Shown here: in pieces, positions 25,932 to 33,913 of the stretch
Numbering within the stretch: position 1 is the stretch's first letter
Layout: the number at the start of each line of letters is the position of its first letter
Source of the DNA: Erythrobacter sp.
GTDB taxonomy: Bacteria > Pseudomonadota > Alphaproteobacteria > Sphingomonadales > Sphingomonadaceae
Assembly (NCBI GenBank): GCA_024642565.1
Contig: JAHEAV010000002.1
Location: 39,476 to 103,475 of the forward strand
Direction: 5' to 3'
Length of the DNA: 64,000 bases
Program-made: the position numbers and the translations under genes
Notes under the pieces: model-generated
The model's database searches: none
What the model was told of the DNA's origin: nothing
Seen by the model: only the letters and a program-made list of their open reading frames with translations

Positions 25932-27316
25932 TGGCCATCCCCCTTTGTCGGCGCCGCCCGAATTGACCGGAGCAGAACCCGCGGCGATCGAAATTCGGCC
26001 ACGGTGCTGGCGAAGCCGGCGCGAAATGGGGCGCGTACCAGCCATGTCCGGAAAATGAATAGCGCGACACAGATAAGGGTTACGGCATCGACGATCATGA
26101 AGGACACGCCAGCGGAAATCGAACCAAGGCGGCTGGCCAGCCCATAAATGATCAGCAGCCCCGCTGCACTGGCGGCAAGATTGGCGTAGGAGAACACCGA
26201 TTGCCGGTTGATCACAAGGATCAGGTTGGACAGCGGATTCCACAGGATCGCCGCGAAGGATGATGCCGCCATGAACAGAACCAGACCCACCTCCGGTTCG
26301 ATGGCGCCAGCGGTCCACACGCGGATCGCAGCTTGACCCAAAACGGCGAAGCCCAGGCTCATCGTTATTGCCATGGCCAGCGCTGGTACGGCGACCAGCG
26401 CGAACAGCCGGCCTGCACGGCGCGTGTCATCCTGCGCCAGCGCGTTCCCGAATTCCTGGGCCACCGGGATCGAGACCAGTGTCGACATTTGGGTGCCTAG
26501 CCGGGAAATCGTCCGTACTGCGACAAAGGCCGGCACAGCGGCGGCCCCGGCGATGGTGCCCAGCAGCACGACACTGCCTTGCAGATAAGTGGCCATGCCA
26601 AAGCCAAGCACCGAAGCGGCGAGTGCAGGCCGCCACAATTGGGCCAATTCGGCCGCACGGGCATGGTGGAAGCCCGGGCTCAGGGCCGGAAAGCGGCGCA
26701 AGCTGAGGAGCATAACGATCAGGATCGCGGCCAGTCGCAGTGCCAACAATGTTGCTGCGGCCTCTACCGGTCCGGCGCCGAGCGCCACGGCCACAATTAC
26801 TCCGACATTTTCCAGCGCATAAGTGCCCATGCTGCACCAGATGGCGAGCGTATAGTGCAGGGCCGAGCGATAGGCCGCCGTATTCAGGCGGAAGAGGATC
26901 GCAACCAGGCCATAAGCCAACAGCAGAAGCAATGTCAGCCGCGCTTCGGGGACGGCAAAATTCGGTGTGGAAGGCAGATAGCCAGCGGGTAGAAACCACA
27001 GCACCGCCCCGACTACCAGCGCCAGCGCCAGGCAGATGGCCAGCGTCGCCAGCGTTGCAGTGTGCAGGACCACTTGCGCACCGGCCCATTCGCCGCGGCC
27101 GATCAGGCGCGTCATGCGCGCGCCGGCGGCGGCCACGATCCCGAAATCGCCGAGCACGAGAAATGCGGGCACGGTCATCATCATGGCCCAAATGCCGAAC
27201 AGGGACAGGCCCCATGCGTGGGCAAGCACAGGAACCATCAGCAGTTGGACCAGCGCCGTCACAATCTTGTCGACGCCATAGGACATGATCCCGTTGGAAA
27301 GGCGCTGGCGGCTCAT
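25928..27316 (-). CDS. Wzx-type lipopolysaccharide/oligosaccharide flippase
   Basis: A 462-residue polytopic protein with about 12-14 hydrophobic segments in the order of the polysaccharide flippase (MATE/MVF-like) family: N-terminal NGIMSYGVDKIVTALVQLLMVP, FGIWAMMMTVPAFLVLGDFG, and mid-protein WRPALAASVLGFGMATYLQG. It should flip undecaprenyl-linked repeat units to the periplasmic face, matching the Wzy-type polymerases at 8946 and 16144. ATG 27316 is preferred over the upstream TTG 27343. It lies 33 bases downstream of the WcaI-like gene and is coupled to the phosphatase gene. Confidence 0.88.
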   Translation of the reverse strand: MSRQRLSNGIMSYGVDKIVTALVQLLMVPVLAHAWGLSLFGIWAMMMTVPAFLVLGDFGIVAAAGARMTRLIGRGEWAGAQVVLHTATLATLAICLALALVVGAVLWFLPAGYLPSTPNFAVPEARLTLLLLLAYGLVAILFRLNTAAYRSALHYTLAIWCSMGTYALENVGVIVAVALGAGPVEAAATLLALRLAAILIVMLLSLRRFPALSPGFHHARAAELAQLWRPALAASVLGFGMATYLQGSVVLLGTIAGAAAVPAFVAVRTISRLGTQMSTLVSIPVAQEFGNALAQDDTRRAGRLFALVAVPALAMAITMSLGFAVLGQAAIRVWTAGAIEPEVGLVLFMAASSFAAILWNPLSNLILVINRQSVFSYANLAASAAGLLIIYGLASRLGSISAGVSFMIVDAVTLICVALFIFRTWLVRAPFRAGFASTVAEFRSPRVLLRSIRAAPTKGDGQ

Positions 27317-27349
27317 GATTCGCGGGCCATGGAAGGAGGACAACGACCC

Positions 27350-28573
27350 TCAGCCATTGATCAAAGCCATGAAGTCGCGCTCGAGCCGGTCGATGATCGG
27401 GCCTTGCTGCCAGCGTTCACCAGCCCGTTCGACAGCGGCTTTGCCCATGGCCTGCGACCGGTCCGGATCGCCGATCAGGCGTGCAACGGCATCGGCCATC
27501 GCCTGCGGGTCGTCCGGAGGCGTATTGACGCCGCATCCTTCAACTTCGGCGTACAGGCTGGTCCCAGGCATTGCCGTTGCGACAATCGGGCGGCCGGAGG
27601 CGAGCATATTCGCCAGCTTGGATGGCAAAACCAGATCGGCCGCGCTTGCAATCTGGGGCAGCAGATGGACATCCGCCAGCGACAGCAGATCGGCCATACG
27701 CGCGGCTGGTTGCAGGCCATGCAATTGAACATTGCCAAGGCCTTGCGCCAGAGCGGTCAGCCGGTCCCGATTGGGCCCTTCGCCGCAGATAACGAAGACA
27801 ATATCCTTGCGCGGCTGCAAAATCCGGGCCGCTTCGATCAGCGTTTCAACCCCCTGCTTGTTGGCGATGTTGCCCGAATAGAGTGCAATCTTGCGCCCTT
27901 CCAGCGCCCATTCGCGCCGATAGGCCGAAGGATCGGCACAGGAAAAATCAAAGCTGCCATTGCTCCAGTTGCGAAATTCGGAAATCCGCTCCGCCGCCGT
28001 AATATTCATGGCTGCGAGCCGCATGCACATTGGCCCACTGATGGCGGAAATGCGTGCTGCCCTGGTCAGGACGCGGCGTTCGAAGGATTGGGCCAGCCGG
28101 CCGATCAGCGAACCGCGTTTCAACAAGCCGGTGGCAAAGCCAGCCTCGATTTCAAGATCCTGCACATGAAGCCACAGCGGCGCACCAGCCCTGCGCGCGG
28201 CGCGGGCCGCCACCGGCACCGAGATGAGCGACGGAGCAATCGCCAGCACAAGATCCGGCCGGTCTGCAGCTTGTGCGATAGCTGCGCCATAGGCCGAAAC
28301 GGCAAAGCTGGCGTGGTGGGCAATCCGCTGTATCCCGGTAGGATTGCCGGGAATGTAATGCGGTACGCGGGTCACCGAGACGCCGTTTTCGAATGTTGTC
28401 CTGCGGCCTTTCGGTTGGCCGGGATACGCGCGCCATTGCGGGTAATAGGGTTTGCCGGCAATCACCGAAACCTGGTGGCCTCTTTGCGCGAAAGCTTCCG
28501 CCAAACCCGCCGTGTAGAGCCCGATGCCAACGGGTTCGGGCGCATAGTTCAGGCCCAGTATCAGCAGCTTCAT
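27350..28573 (-). CDS. WcaI-like glycosyltransferase (GT4)
   Basis: A 407-residue enzyme whose start [20 protein letters not shown] and the following [31 protein letters not shown] and [18 protein letters not shown] closely follow the WcaI/WbuB subgroup, which in colanic-acid and O-antigen loci is encoded next to GDP-fucose genes and is assigned as a (fuco)syltransferase. The donor site is [28 protein letters not shown] 28573 overlaps the stop of the GDP-fucose synthase gene by 4 bases, which supports fucose as donor. A longer open frame upstream is not needed. Confidence 0.9.
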   Translation of the reverse strand: MKLLILGLNYAPEPVGIGLYTAGLAEAFAQRGHQVSVIAGKPYYPQWRAYPGQPKGRRTTFENGVSVTRVPHYIPGNPTGIQRIAHHASFAVSAYGAAIAQAADRPDLVLAIAPSLISVPVAARAARRAGAPLWLHVQDLEIEAGFATGLLKRGSLIGRLAQSFERRVLTRAARISAISGPMCMRLAAMNITAAERISEFRNWSNGSFDFSCADPSAYRREWALEGRKIALYSGNIANKQGVETLIEAARILQPRKDIVFVICGEGPNRDRLTALAQGLGNVQLHGLQPAARMADLLSLADVHLLPQIASAADLVLPSKLANMLASGRPIVATAMPGTSLYAEVEGCGVNTPPDDPQAMADAVARLIGDPDRSQAMGKAAVERAGERWQQGPIIDRLERDFMALING

Positions 28574-29517
28574 TGCCGGACGGGGCCGGTGAGGAATTCG
28601 CCATAGGACCGGGCAATTCCATCGGCCAGATCGATTTTCGGCTCCCAGCCCATGGCCGCGATTCTGGCACTGCTCATCAACTTGCGCGGGGTTCCGTCGG
28701 GCTTGCTGGTATCCAGCGTGATCGTTCCGCCGAAGCCGACGGCATGGCACACAAGGCGCGCCAGTTCTGCAATGGTGACATCGCCGCCCGATCCAAGATT
28801 GACGGGCCCTTCACCAGAATAATGTTTCAGCAGGTGAATGCATCCATCGGCCAGATCATCAACATGCAGAAACTCGCGCCTCGGTGTGCCGCTCCCCCAG
28901 ATCTCGATTGCCGGGGCGCCCGCCTGCTTCGCTTCATGCGCCTTGCGGATCAAAGCGGGCAGAACGTGGCCCGTGTCGAGATCGAAATTGTCGCCCGGGC
29001 CATAAAGATTCGTCGGCATGGCGCTGATATAGTCGCAACCGTATTGACGGCGGTAGGCCTGACACAATTTGATCCCGGCGATCTTGGCGATTGCGTACCA
29101 TTCGTTCGTCGGCTCCAGCGACCCGGTCAACAGTGCCTCTTCGACGATCGGTTGGTCGGCCAGCTTGGGGTAAATGCAGGATGATCCAAGGAACAGCAAT
29201 TTACGGACATTTGCTTGCCGCGCCGCCTCGATCAGATTGGCTTCGATCATGATGTTGTCGTAAAGAAATTCGGCCGGCATCGTATCGTTAGCCAAAATCC
29301 CACCGACTTTGCCTGCGGCGATGATCACCACGTCGGGCCGGGCCTGCGACATCCACTCGCGCAGGGCTGACTGTTCGCGCAGATCGAGCGATCGTTCCGC
29401 GGTGATAACCGAGCAATCCTCTTGCCCCAGACGGCGCAACAATGCGGCCCCGACCATACCCTGGTGCCCGGCAACATAAATGCGCTTGCCCGTTAGTGTG
29501 AAGGCCGCATCGGACAT
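28570..29517 (-). CDS. fcl: GDP-L-fucose synthase
   Basis: A 315-residue epimerase/reductase that converts GDP-4-keto-6-deoxy-mannose to GDP-L-fucose using NADPH. The cofactor loop is GHQGMVG (17-23). GSSCIYP and YAIAKIAG give the Ser-Tyr-Lys catalytic set, and [18 protein letters not shown] and [12 protein letters not shown] are family-specific blocks. The partner dehydratase gmd is not in the window. A ribosome site (GGTGGGG) precedes ATG 29517. It heads the leftward fcl-wcaI-wzx-phosphatase-synthase-cytidylyltransferase unit. Confidence 0.95.
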   Translation of the reverse strand: MSDAAFTLTGKRIYVAGHQGMVGAALLRRLGQEDCSVITAERSLDLREQSALREWMSQARPDVVIIAAGKVGGILANDTMPAEFLYDNIMIEANLIEAARQANVRKLLFLGSSCIYPKLADQPIVEEALLTGSLEPTNEWYAIAKIAGIKLCQAYRRQYGCDYISAMPTNLYGPGDNFDLDTGHVLPALIRKAHEAKQAGAPAIEIWGSGTPRREFLHVDDLADGCIHLLKHYSGEGPVNLGSGGDVTIAELARLVCHAVGFGGTITLDTSKPDGTPRKLMSSARIAAMGWEPKIDLADGIARSYGEFLTGPVRQ

Positions 29518-29658
29518 TCAGGCACCCCACCGGATTGCGCGCTTGTTTGGCGTATCTTTCACCCTGTTTTCCGTTCGCGACCGTGGGTAAAGCCTAGGGA
29601 CCTTGCTGCGCCAAGGCAACACGCGCCATCTCCGCATATCGTGCGGAGCAGCCACCAG

Positions 29659-30510
29659 TCAGATGGTCCAGGAATGGTTGGTGACCGTTACGTTGCTTCG
29701 GGCCAGAGCCGCAGCCATTTTGCGGAACTCCTGTGCTGCCGCGAAAAAGATCTGACCTTGTGGGTCCGCCTGACTGCTTTGGGCCGATTTGGCTCTGCCG
29801 GTGGAGAAATCGCAGCCGATAAGGCCAATGTCCCGCGCACCGTTCATTGCTGCGAACAGGATCGCAGTCAGCGCAGAGCTGTGGCACAGGATTGGCAAAG
29901 CCCGGCCGCGCCGGGGCAGATCAAAGCAGCTCCAGTCGGGCTGGCGGGGCGCATAGCGGAGCGTATAGGGCAGTCTTATCGGGCCGATCGACCCTGTCTG
30001 GGTGGTCCAGACTGCAGAGTCGTACCTCAGAAAGGTAAAAAGGGCGCGTCCGGCCGGCTTGACCATGTGCCATTGGTCAAGGAAGATTGGCGCGTAGATG
30101 CATCGTTCCTGCCCCAGGCCGACAAAGGTTTCGCCGCCAATTGTGTCGAGCAATTCACCGACTGGTCCAAGGTCGGTGGTGAAGAAATAATTCGCGTTTT
30201 GCGCCTGCGCCCTGCGGATCGCGAAGTTGATATGGATCACCGCATCGAACCCAGCAAAGAAAGCATCATCAACCGCGTCGAGGCTTGGTCCGCTGCCGAC
30301 AATGAGGACGCGGCGGCCAGCCATGTCCCGCTCCCAGACGTCGGGCGTAAGGTCGTCAACGTGATCGTGCAGCGCCTTGCCGCCGGTGTAGGATAGCCAG
30401 GGATTGGTCAGGCCCCACAGGGCATGGGTCAATGGGCTATCCAGTTTGGGGATAGGGTTCAGATACCGCTGGCGGCTGGCGGAGTTCGTGGCAGATGCGC
30501 CAGCATTCAA
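29659..30510 (-). CDS. Putative GT42/DUF115-like glycosyltransferase
   Basis: A 283-residue protein without membrane segments. GRRVLIVGSGPSLDAVDD (GSGPS 72-76), INFAIRRAQAQNANYFFTTD and, near the C-terminus, SSALTAILFAAMNGARDIG followed by LIGCDFS (230-236) line up with the nucleotide-sugar-binding blocks of bacterial GT42 sialyltransferases and DUF115 proteins. The same two blocks occur in the N-terminal domain of the synthase at 23768. It is encoded 141 bases upstream of fcl on the same strand. The likely job is transfer of the CMP-activated acid made by the cassette, but this rests on short motifs only. Confidence 0.6.
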   Translation of the reverse strand: MNAGASATNSASRQRYLNPIPKLDSPLTHALWGLTNPWLSYTGGKALHDHVDDLTPDVWERDMAGRRVLIVGSGPSLDAVDDAFFAGFDAVIHINFAIRRAQAQNANYFFTTDLGPVGELLDTIGGETFVGLGQERCIYAPIFLDQWHMVKPAGRALFTFLRYDSAVWTTQTGSIGPIRLPYTLRYAPRQPDWSCFDLPRRGRALPILCHSSALTAILFAAMNGARDIGLIGCDFSTGRAKSAQSSQADPQGQIFFAAAQEFRKMAAALARSNVTVTNHSWTI

Positions 30511-30737
30511 GGCCGATCTCCGCCTGGATTGGTGCCATCAATGGCCGTGCAGCAAAGTGGCATTGCAGATATTTCCTGTTATGCAAAAACCGGTCGGCGC
30601 ATTTGGCGCCAAATGCGTGTTTCGTGATGGCGCGCAAAGGGCATGGGGAAATCCCGATACAATGGACGCGCCCGATAATCATGCTGTTTCGTGTATTAGT
30701 TGCTAGTCGGCATCAGGAGAGGTCTGGATTTATTGCA

Positions 30738-31868
30738 ATGCAACAAAGACCTGCCTTCCTGTGGTTCGATTTCCTGCGCTTTGCTGCGGCCTTGCTGGTT
30801 GTATTGGAACATGCACGCGATCTGCTGTGGGTCAATGCCGCTGCTGCACCGCAGGCGGGCATGGTTTTCAAGGCGATCTATTTCCTGACTGGTTTCGGGC
30901 ATGAAGCGGTCATGGTATTCTTCGTGCTATCCGGATTCTGGATCAGCGCCGCAATCGACCGGCGCCAGGATTCTCCCGATTTCTGGCATGGATATCTGAT
31001 CGACCGTATGTCCCGTTTGCTGGTGGTGCTGGTGCCGGCACTGCTGATTGGCGGCGCAATGGATGCTGCCGGTGCCTTTGGCCTCGGGGGACCGCTGTAT
31101 TTCGGCAATACCGGCGCGGCGAGTTTACAGGAAAGCGCCGCCGCGCATCTTTCTGGCGCAACATTTCTGGGTAATCTGGCTTTTCTGCAATCGCTGGCCG
31201 TCCCGGCTTTCGGTTCCAACGGCCCGCTCTGGAGCCTGGCTTACGAATTCTGGTATTATCTCTGGTATCCGGCGCTGCTACTCGCTTTCAAACGCCAACG
31301 CCTGAATATTGCATTGTTAAGCCTTGCCGTCGGGATCGCATGGCCCGAACTGATACCCGGTTTCGCCGTCTGGCTGATGGGCAGTGCGATTTATCATGCC
31401 GACAGCCGGAACATTGGGCAGCGGCTTTTTACCAAAGGCAGGGCGCTGAGCCTTTTTGTTTGCGCCGTGGCCGTCTGGGCCGCTGCGATGGCGCTTTCAC
31501 GGATGGCAATGCTGCCATCTGCCACAGCGGACCTTGCGGTCGGCTTCAGCTTCGCCTTGGCCGTTTGGTCGGTACTGAAATGGGAACCGGAGATGCCATC
31601 GCTGGTGAAGCCATTGGCGCGATACGGCGCTGAGGCCAGCTTCTCCCTTTATGCAAGCCACTTTCCTTTGCTTGTCCTTGCCAGCACAATAGCCCTGGGC
31701 GGTGCGATGCTGGCACCGGGTGCAGGATCAACGGCTCTGCTGCTTTGCGCGGTTGGATTGGCCCTGATTTTCGGCCAGCTGTTTGCGCGATTGACCGAAG
31801 CCAGGACCAAACGGGTCCGCGGCTGGCTCCGCACCCGGCTGCCGGCCGCTCCGCGCGCTAGTTCCTGA
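30738..31868 (+). CDS. Acyltransferase 3 family membrane protein
   Basis: A 376-residue inner-membrane O-acyltransferase with about ten hydrophobic segments. Family marks are FLWFDFLRFAAALLVVLEH with the catalytic His, the RxxR-like DRMSRLLVVLVPALLI, and PLWSLAYEFWYYLWYPALL (the WSL..E..YY block). These proteins acetylate or acylate exported polysaccharides. The ATG at 30738 is the first credible start; the open frame reaches further upstream into the 227-base gap shared with the divergent gene at 30510. Its 3' end overlaps the convergent GT2 gene by 11 bases. Confidence 0.88.
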   Translation: MQQRPAFLWFDFLRFAAALLVVLEHARDLLWVNAAAAPQAGMVFKAIYFLTGFGHEAVMVFFVLSGFWISAAIDRRQDSPDFWHGYLIDRMSRLLVVLVPALLIGGAMDAAGAFGLGGPLYFGNTGAASLQESAAAHLSGATFLGNLAFLQSLAVPAFGSNGPLWSLAYEFWYYLWYPALLLAFKRQRLNIALLSLAVGIAWPELIPGFAVWLMGSAIYHADSRNIGQRLFTKGRALSLFVCAVAVWAAAMALSRMAMLPSATADLAVGFSFALAVWSVLKWEPEMPSLVKPLARYGAEASFSLYASHFPLLVLASTIALGGAMLAPGAGSTALLLCAVGLALIFGQLFARLTEARTKRVRGWLRTRLPAAPRASS

Positions 31869-32949
31869 TCGAACCTACGCCGGACCAATAGGCAATCTCG
31901 CGCGTCAGGGCGAAAATTCTCACCAATGCACGATCCGTCAACGGGTGGATGCCATAGGCCGTTACCGTGACCCGGCTGACAATCGCACTCGCCAGCGTTG
32001 CAAACAGCGGCAAATGGGCCAGGGGGCGGAGAAACAGCCGCACCCTGTTGCGCTGCGGCCGGTGCTCCGCGAAAATTTCTTCCGCATGGGCAGGGTATTT
32101 TCGCGCCAGCTGTACATCGGCCTGTCCGGCTTCGCGGCATTGGCGCAAATTCTGTGCCGGGGTGACGATATAGCGCTGGAAGCTGACGGCATCGGGGCAA
32201 TAATGCGCGGTATAGCTGTCCAACAGCCGCACCCCCAGATCCCGATCCTCGTTCCCGTAGCTCCCGCCTGCGGTGAAATCGCCGTCAAACCCGCCCAGGG
32301 CCGCAAAGACATGGCTTCGAATGGCGAGCTGGCCTGACAGAATGTCAGTTGGGCCCAAAGTTCGCCCAGACAACAGATCGCGATGCCGCTCTTGCGCCCA
32401 GGCACCGACACAATCGCGGACCAATCCCGGCGGAGAATCCGGATCGAGGGGGATATGGCCGACAAGGGCGTCCGCCCCTTTTGCAAAACAGCGCGAAAGC
32501 TGGTGCAGGATATCGCTTCGGCAGATCATGTCGTCGTCCAGAAACAACAGAATTTCGCCCTGCGCGGCCTTGGCCCCGCAGTTTCGGGCCGCGCTGGCCC
32601 CGGCATTGGCCTGTTCGATGATTGTCAGCGGCAGTCCAGTTCCGATCCGCCGAAGGGCGTCGGCGGTACCATCCTGCGAACCATCGACGACCACGATGAT
32701 TTCGAAACGGCCAGCAAAATCTATTCCGGCCATGGCAAGAATGGCATCGCAAACCAGATCCCGCCGTTCATACGTCGGCACGATCAGCGAGAAATCGCAG
32801 CGTTTGGCGTCTTGCGGCTTGGCGGCGATCGGTTGCCACTCCTTTTGCTGGAAGATGAATTGCGGCGGCGGACAGGCCGGTTGATAGAGAAACCTTGCCC
32901 GCCTAGACAGAATAATATGCGGGCCGGCGATCCATGGGGCCGCGAACAA
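31858..32949 (-). CDS. Glycosyltransferase, GT2 family
   Basis: Up to 363 residues. The GT-A core begins FSLIVPTYERRDLVCDAI, with IVVVDGSQDGT and the metal site LLFLDDDMICR, then ALGGFDGDFTAGGSYGNEDRDLG. The whole enzyme parallels the N-terminal half of the fusion protein at 33879, sharing FLDDDMICR, the GGxYGxEDxDxG block and the end YWSGV, so the two are paralogues. No ATG precedes the core in frame; the only usual start is TTG 32949 with no clear ribosome site, so the N-terminal 45 residues are doubtful. It is divergent from the GT2 gene at 32969. Confidence 0.82.
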   Translation of the reverse strand: MFAAPWIAGPHIILSRRARFLYQPACPPPQFIFQQKEWQPIAAKPQDAKRCDFSLIVPTYERRDLVCDAILAMAGIDFAGRFEIIVVVDGSQDGTADALRRIGTGLPLTIIEQANAGASAARNCGAKAAQGEILLFLDDDMICRSDILHQLSRCFAKGADALVGHIPLDPDSPPGLVRDCVGAWAQERHRDLLSGRTLGPTDILSGQLAIRSHVFAALGGFDGDFTAGGSYGNEDRDLGVRLLDSYTAHYCPDAVSFQRYIVTPAQNLRQCREAGQADVQLARKYPAHAEEIFAEHRPQRNRVRLFLRPLAHLPLFATLASAIVSRVTVTAYGIHPLTDRALVRIFALTREIAYWSGVGSIRN

Positions 32950-32968
32950 GCAGGACCGAAACGAACGA

Positions 32969-33913
32969 ATGCCCGAGCATAAGCCGCCTATTCGCGTTTC
33001 GGTGATTTGCCCGTTCCATAACGCCGATCCGTTTCTGCGCGAGGCGATCGGCAGTGTGCTGGCGCAGGATTTTCCGAACTATGAGCTTATCCTGGTCGAT
33101 GATGGTTCTACGGACAGCAGCACCCACATCGCGCAGGGCTATGCCCGGCAGCATCGCCATGTTCGTTATCTGGAGCACCCTGGCCACCAGAATCGCGGAA
33201 TTAGTGCCTCGCGCAATCTGGGGTTGGGCGCGGCGCTGGGTGAACTGGTGGCCTTTATCGATGCCGATGATGTCTGGCAGACCGGAAAGCTGGGAAGGCA
33301 GGCCGCCCTGCTCGATGCCATGCCCGATGTCGATGTTGTTTGCGGCAGGGTGATTTATTGGGGTTCCTGGCAGGGCAAGCCGGATATGGTGATCCAGAGC
33401 GGCGGCGTGTCGAACCGGAAGCTGGCCCCGCCGCAGACCTATCAGTTGCTTTTTCCACTGGGCCGCGGTGCCGGGCCTTCGCCATCCGATTTCATGTTCC
33501 GCCGGCTTGCCGCAGCAGCGGTTGGTGGTTTTGAAGACCGGTTTACTGGCCCGTATGATGATCAGGGCTTTCTGGTAAAATTATACCTTTATTCAAATAT
33601 TTATTTCTCGTCGGAAATCTGGACGCATTACCGCCAGCACCCCCGAAGCTGCATGGCGCGGAGCAAGCAGGACGGAACCTATTTCGGCCAACGCCGGGCA
33701 TTTTTTGTATGGTTGCGGGATTATCTCTTGCCCCGCCAATTCGCTGGAAAGCCTGCGATCATGGCACGGATAGGGCGCGAAATCCGCTTGCTCGATCACC
33801 CACTGCTGTGGAAAATCGTGTGGCGGCTGAATCGTCTGGCAGATTGGATCCTGCCCCGGCGGCGGCGGCTGGACGGGATTATTGCCCCGGATTCGCCAGC
33901 AACGCCCGTTTGA
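32969..33913 (+). CDS. Glycosyltransferase, GT2 family
   Basis: A 314-residue GT-A enzyme: VSVICPFHNADPFLREAIGS, ILVDDGSTDSS, NRGISASRNLG and FIDADDVW (the DxD-type metal site) in normal order, followed by a region binding the acceptor (FTGPYDDQGFLVKLYL). A basic C-terminus (LPRRRRLDG) may hold it at the membrane. It starts 19 bases from the divergent GT2 start and its 3' end overlaps the convergent gene at 33879 by 35 bases. Donor unknown. Confidence 0.88.
   Translation: MPEHKPPIRVSVICPFHNADPFLREAIGSVLAQDFPNYELILVDDGSTDSSTHIAQGYARQHRHVRYLEHPGHQNRGISASRNLGLGAALGELVAFIDADDVWQTGKLGRQAALLDAMPDVDVVCGRVIYWGSWQGKPDMVIQSGGVSNRKLAPPQTYQLLFPLGRGAGPSPSDFMFRRLAAAAVGGFEDRFTGPYDDQGFLVKLYLYSNIYFSSEIWTHYRQHPRSCMARSKQDGTYFGQRRAFFVWLRDYLLPRQFAGKPAIMARIGREIRLLDHPLLWKIVWRLNRLADWILPRRRRLDGIIAPDSPATPV

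Noticed and set aside
27062..28606. 514-codon + strand frame across the flippase and WcaI-like genes
   Set aside because: It spans two well-supported genes on the other strand and encodes no recognisable motif.
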